Of a stretch of 17,292 bases of DNA, positions 14,970-17,292 are shown one piece after another (position 1 is the first letter of the stretch; each line of letters starts with the position of its first letter). This DNA is from an uncultured Acinetobacter sp. Lineage in GTDB: Bacteria > Pseudomonadota > Gammaproteobacteria > Pseudomonadales > Moraxellaceae. The notes beneath the pieces were generated by a model. That model did not search any database. It was given only the letters and a program-made list of their open reading frames with translations, and was not told the origin of the DNA. Location: NCBI GenBank assembly GCA_900771065.1, contig CAAGMP010000275.1, positions 1 to 17,292 of the forward strand. Direction: 5' to 3'. The position numbers and the translations under genes are program-made.

Positions 14970-16090
14970 TGAAAACCAAGCAATTAACAAGAGGGCAGTT
15001 AAGCGTTACTGTGCATCAACATCATCCAAAGTGGCAACTCGATGATTTAATTGATTTTGCAGAACGTATTAATCCAAAACGCGCATTCTTATTTGTGTCA
15101 AAAGTATTAGGAAAACATATTCCTGTTTCACCACAGTTGATGAATCAAACTTATCAAGATTTGGCACAATTAATTGATTCAGATTTAGCATACCCAATTA
15201 CGGTTGTTGGCTTGGCTGAAACGGCTGTTGGTTTGGGCGCAGGAGTTTATCGTGAATTAAAAAAACAGCATCAAGACAATGCGCTTTTTTTAGCGACAAC
15301 GCGCCATTTTATTGAAACTTTGCCGCAACTTGGTTTGTTTTTAGAAGAACATAGCCACGCGCAAGATCAATTTATTTTAAGTAGTCATGATCCGAAAAAA
15401 CATCAACATGTTTTAAATACAAAAACTTTGATTTTAGTCGATGATGAAATTTCAACAGGTACAACATTTAAAAATTTGATTTTAAGTTTGCAAAAAGCAG
15501 GTTTAAATCAAATTGAACGCGTTATTTTAGTTACTTTAGTTAATTGGTCACATCAGCGTTTAGCAACTGAAGCTTTAAATCTTCCTGTCGATGTAGTGGC
15601 TTTGTTGCATGGAGAATGGCATTGGCAGCCAAATCAAAATTTATCTCCTATTGAAATGCCGCATGTTAATGTGACCCAACAAGCACATCAGCATATTATC
15701 GCACCATCAGATTGGGGGCGTGAACCGAGTTATTTGACTTGTCGTGCTTGGAATCATCTTCCAGCTATTTTACCGCATGAAAAAGTATTAATTTTAGGTT
15801 CAGGTGAATTCAGCTGGATTCCTTTTTTAATTGCGGAACAATTAGAACAACAAGGCATAGAAGTTTATTTTTCTGCAACCACAAGATCGCCGATTATGTT
15901 AGGGCAAGCGATTGAAACGGCATGCTATTTTACGGATCATTATGGACAAAATATTCCAAATTATGTTTATAACGTTGATCCTAAAAAATATGATCGTATT
16001 TTTTTAGTGGTCGAAACGCAAGCAGAGAGTGTTGATCCCAAATTATTACAACAAATACCGAATTTAGAAGTAATCAGTTATGAATCCTAA
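14966..16090 (+). CDS. Phosphoribosyltransferase with C-terminal TRSP domain
   Basis: A 374-residue protein. The N-terminal part is a type I phosphoribosyltransferase fold with the PRPP-binding loop ILVDDEISTGTTF at 156-168, preceded by the family's GLAETAVGLGAGVY segment. The C-terminal part (about 225-374) is a TRSP domain, with the naming motif Thr306-Arg-Ser-Pro309 followed by IMLGQAIETACYF. Enzymes of this kind are expected to form or break a bond between ribose 5-phosphate and a base; no substrate is known. This domain pair is characteristic of Ter-associated operons. The start overlaps the ATP-grasp stop by four bases and its end overlaps the HAD start by 11, so translation is probably coupled. 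Confidence 0.9.
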   Translation: MMKTKQLTRGQLSVTVHQHHPKWQLDDLIDFAERINPKRAFLFVSKVLGKHIPVSPQLMNQTYQDLAQLIDSDLAYPITVVGLAETAVGLGAGVYRELKKQHQDNALFLATTRHFIETLPQLGLFLEEHSHAQDQFILSSHDPKKHQHVLNTKTLILVDDEISTGTTFKNLILSLQKAGLNQIERVILVTLVNWSHQRLATEALNLPVDVVALLHGEWHWQPNQNLSPIEMPHVNVTQQAHQHIIAPSDWGREPSYLTCRAWNHLPAILPHEKVLILGSGEFSWIPFLIAEQLEQQGIEVYFSATTRSPIMLGQAIETACYFTDHYGQNIPNYVYNVDPKKYDRIFLVVETQAESVDPKLLQQIPNLEVISYES

Positions 16091-16859
16091 ACCGTTAATT
16101 TTTGTGGATTTAGATGACACTTTGTTTCAAACGAAACGTAAAAGTCCACCAACAGCGCAACATCAAGTTGCTACTTTAGATCAACATGGGCAACCTTTGT
16201 CTTATATGTTGCCGAAACAGCAAATTTTTGTAAATTGGTTACTGCAAACAGCAGAAGTGATTCCTGTCACGGCACGTTCAATTGAGGCGCTGAAGCGTGT
16301 TCATTTGCCTTTTCAATATGGTGCAATTTGTTCTTATGGTGGCACTATTTTAGATGCTCAAGGACAAGTTGATACGCAATGGCATGAAATTCAACAACAA
16401 AATTTAGCTTCATTGCAAGATTTATTGCAGCAATTGCCTGATTTATTGCCACAATATTGTCAACATTTGGGTTTTATTCGAACGTGGACGGTGTGTGAAC
16501 ACGATTTAAATATTTACACCGTGGTGAAGCAAAATCAGCAAGATGATTTGTTTTTGTCTGAATTGGTTCATATTTTGCCTGAATTTATTTTGGCGAATTT
16601 TTATATTCATTTGAATGGTAAAAACTTGGCTTTAATTCCAAAATCTGTTTCAAAACAACATGCTGTCGAATTTTTTATTGAAAAATATGATCCAAAGCGC
16701 GAACGGGCTTTAGTCGGTTGGGGCGATAGTTTGTCTGATGCAGGTTTTTTAAGTCAATGTGATTGGTTTGGTATGCCTAAAAATACGCAATTGGCGCATT
16801 TTTTAACCCAGAATTTGCATTTAGATTATCAAAATAAAGGATTTTTTGGTCATGGCTGA
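16080..16859 (+). CDS. HAD-superfamily phosphatase of the Ter-linked module
   Basis: A 259-residue haloacid-dehalogenase-type hydrolase, Cof/sucrose-phosphatase-like. All four motifs are visible: I, VDLDDT with nucleophile Asp10 and acid/base Asp12; II, PVTARS with Thr64; III, a lysine in the PKSVSKQHAVEFF segment (Lys192 is the best candidate); IV, GWGDSLSD with Asp216 and Asp220. A cap domain of the C2 type would occupy about 85-185. It probably removes phosphate from an intermediate made by the ATP-grasp and phosphoribosyltransferase partners. Its ATG lies inside the end of the preceding gene, and its last eight bases overlap the next start. Confidence 0.9.
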   Translation: MNPKPLIFVDLDDTLFQTKRKSPPTAQHQVATLDQHGQPLSYMLPKQQIFVNWLLQTAEVIPVTARSIEALKRVHLPFQYGAICSYGGTILDAQGQVDTQWHEIQQQNLASLQDLLQQLPDLLPQYCQHLGFIRTWTVCEHDLNIYTVVKQNQQDDLFLSELVHILPEFILANFYIHLNGKNLALIPKSVSKQHAVEFFIEKYDPKRERALVGWGDSLSDAGFLSQCDWFGMPKNTQLAHFLTQNLHLDYQNKGFFGHG

Positions 16860-17292
16860 AGCCAATTTATTACAAAAAATAGGTTTTCACGGTAGTTATC
16901 GCGCTGATGATGTGACATTTTTACTCAAAGTCACGCAAATGCAGCCTACGCCAGTAGAACAAAAAGAATTGCTGATCCAAACGGGACAAAAACATTATTC
17001 ACAAATGATTAGTGTAGAAAAACCGCCAACAGAAGCTCATTTACGCTATTTTGATTTTGCTTTGCAGCATGGTGCACAGCGTTTAGCATGTGAAGTACAA
17101 CGTCTTGCACGCGGTTTAATCAGTTATTTTCCGCAAAAAGAAATTGTGCTCATTAGTTTGGTGCGTGCAGGCGTTCCGTTAGGTGTGCTACTCAAACATC
17201 AAATTGCGAAAACACAGCCTTGTGTTCACTATGGTTTAAGTATTATTCGAGATCGTGGTATCGATTTTGCTGCTTTAGAAGCGATTATTCAG
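16852..17292 (+). CDS. StiP-family protein (predicted cysteine protease), N-terminal part (partial)
   Basis: The first 147 residues of a protein cut by the window end. The opening IGFHGSYRADDVTFLLKV, then LIQTGQKHYSQMISVEKPP and VLISLVRAGVPLGVLLK, match the start of StiP-family proteins. These are regularly found next to Ter-linked phosphoribosyltransferase and HAD genes and have been proposed to be cysteine proteases or related hydrolases. The catalytic region is not in view, so activity cannot be judged. The ATG at 16852 overlaps the HAD stop by eight bases and has AAAGGA about 10 bases upstream, so it is the fourth member of a coupled operon that continues beyond the window. Confidence 0.83.
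   Translation, partial: MAEANLLQKIGFHGSYRADDVTFLLKVTQMQPTPVEQKELLIQTGQKHYSQMISVEKPPTEAHLRYFDFALQHGAQRLACEVQRLARGLISYFPQKEIVLISLVRAGVPLGVLLKHQIAKTQPCVHYGLSIIRDRGIDFAALEAIIQ

Noticed and set aside
8897..17292. Ter locus as a mobile genomic island
   Set aside because: No integrase, transposase, tRNA or flanking repeat is visible, and base composition looks like the rest of the window, so I see no evidence for recent transfer here.

Overview
The window is AT-rich bacterial DNA. Its codon use, its genes and their arrangement suggest a gammaproteobacterium of the Acinetobacter/Moraxellaceae type. That placement is inferred from gene content and style, not from a marker gene. Almost all of the window is coding, and I see no RNA gene, insertion sequence, CRISPR array or prophage gene.

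Region 1 (1-2868) is a sulfur-scavenging block. It holds the 3' end of a dimethyl-sulfone-monooxygenase-like gene (sfnG type), then a convergent acyl-CoA-dehydrogenase-fold oxidoreductase of the SfnB/SfnC/DszC type, then a divergent sigma-54 activator (sfnR type). The 348-base space between the last two carries a good sigma-54 promoter match facing the oxidoreductase. Upstream of it lie a possible IHF site and two near-identical 16-base palindromes 31 bases apart, which together look like a complete enhancer-type promoter.

Region 2 (3007-7480) holds a very large, divergent ornithine/lysine/arginine-type PLP decarboxylase (892 residues) followed by an aspartate:alanine-exchanger (AspT) family transporter. 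They look like a decarboxylase-antiporter pair with unknown substrate. A separate YbfB/YjiJ-type MFS transporter follows (7694-8875).

Region 3 (8897-17292) is a tellurium-resistance-type (Ter) stress system in two divergent arms. The minus-strand arm, transcribed from about 13780 down to 8897, encodes a TerA-like two-domain protein with a 13-fold Pro-Thr linker, a TerD, a TerC-superfamily DUF475 membrane protein, a second TerD, an AIM24-family protein and a TerZ-like TerD paralogue. The plus-strand arm, from 13947 to the window end, encodes an ATP-grasp ligase, a phosphoribosyltransferase with a TRSP domain, a HAD phosphatase and the start of a StiP-family protein, all with overlapping ends. 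This is the Ter-linked biosynthetic module that comparative genomics has proposed to make a nucleoside-like metabolite. The arms share a roughly 180-base intergenic region with outward-facing promoter-like sequences and a short direct repeat.

No single element is wholly without precedent. The points most worth following are the Ter two-arm locus (AIM24 member, expandable TerA linker, unusual hairpin inside the operon), the OKR decarboxylase/AspT pairing, and the readable sigma-54 control region.
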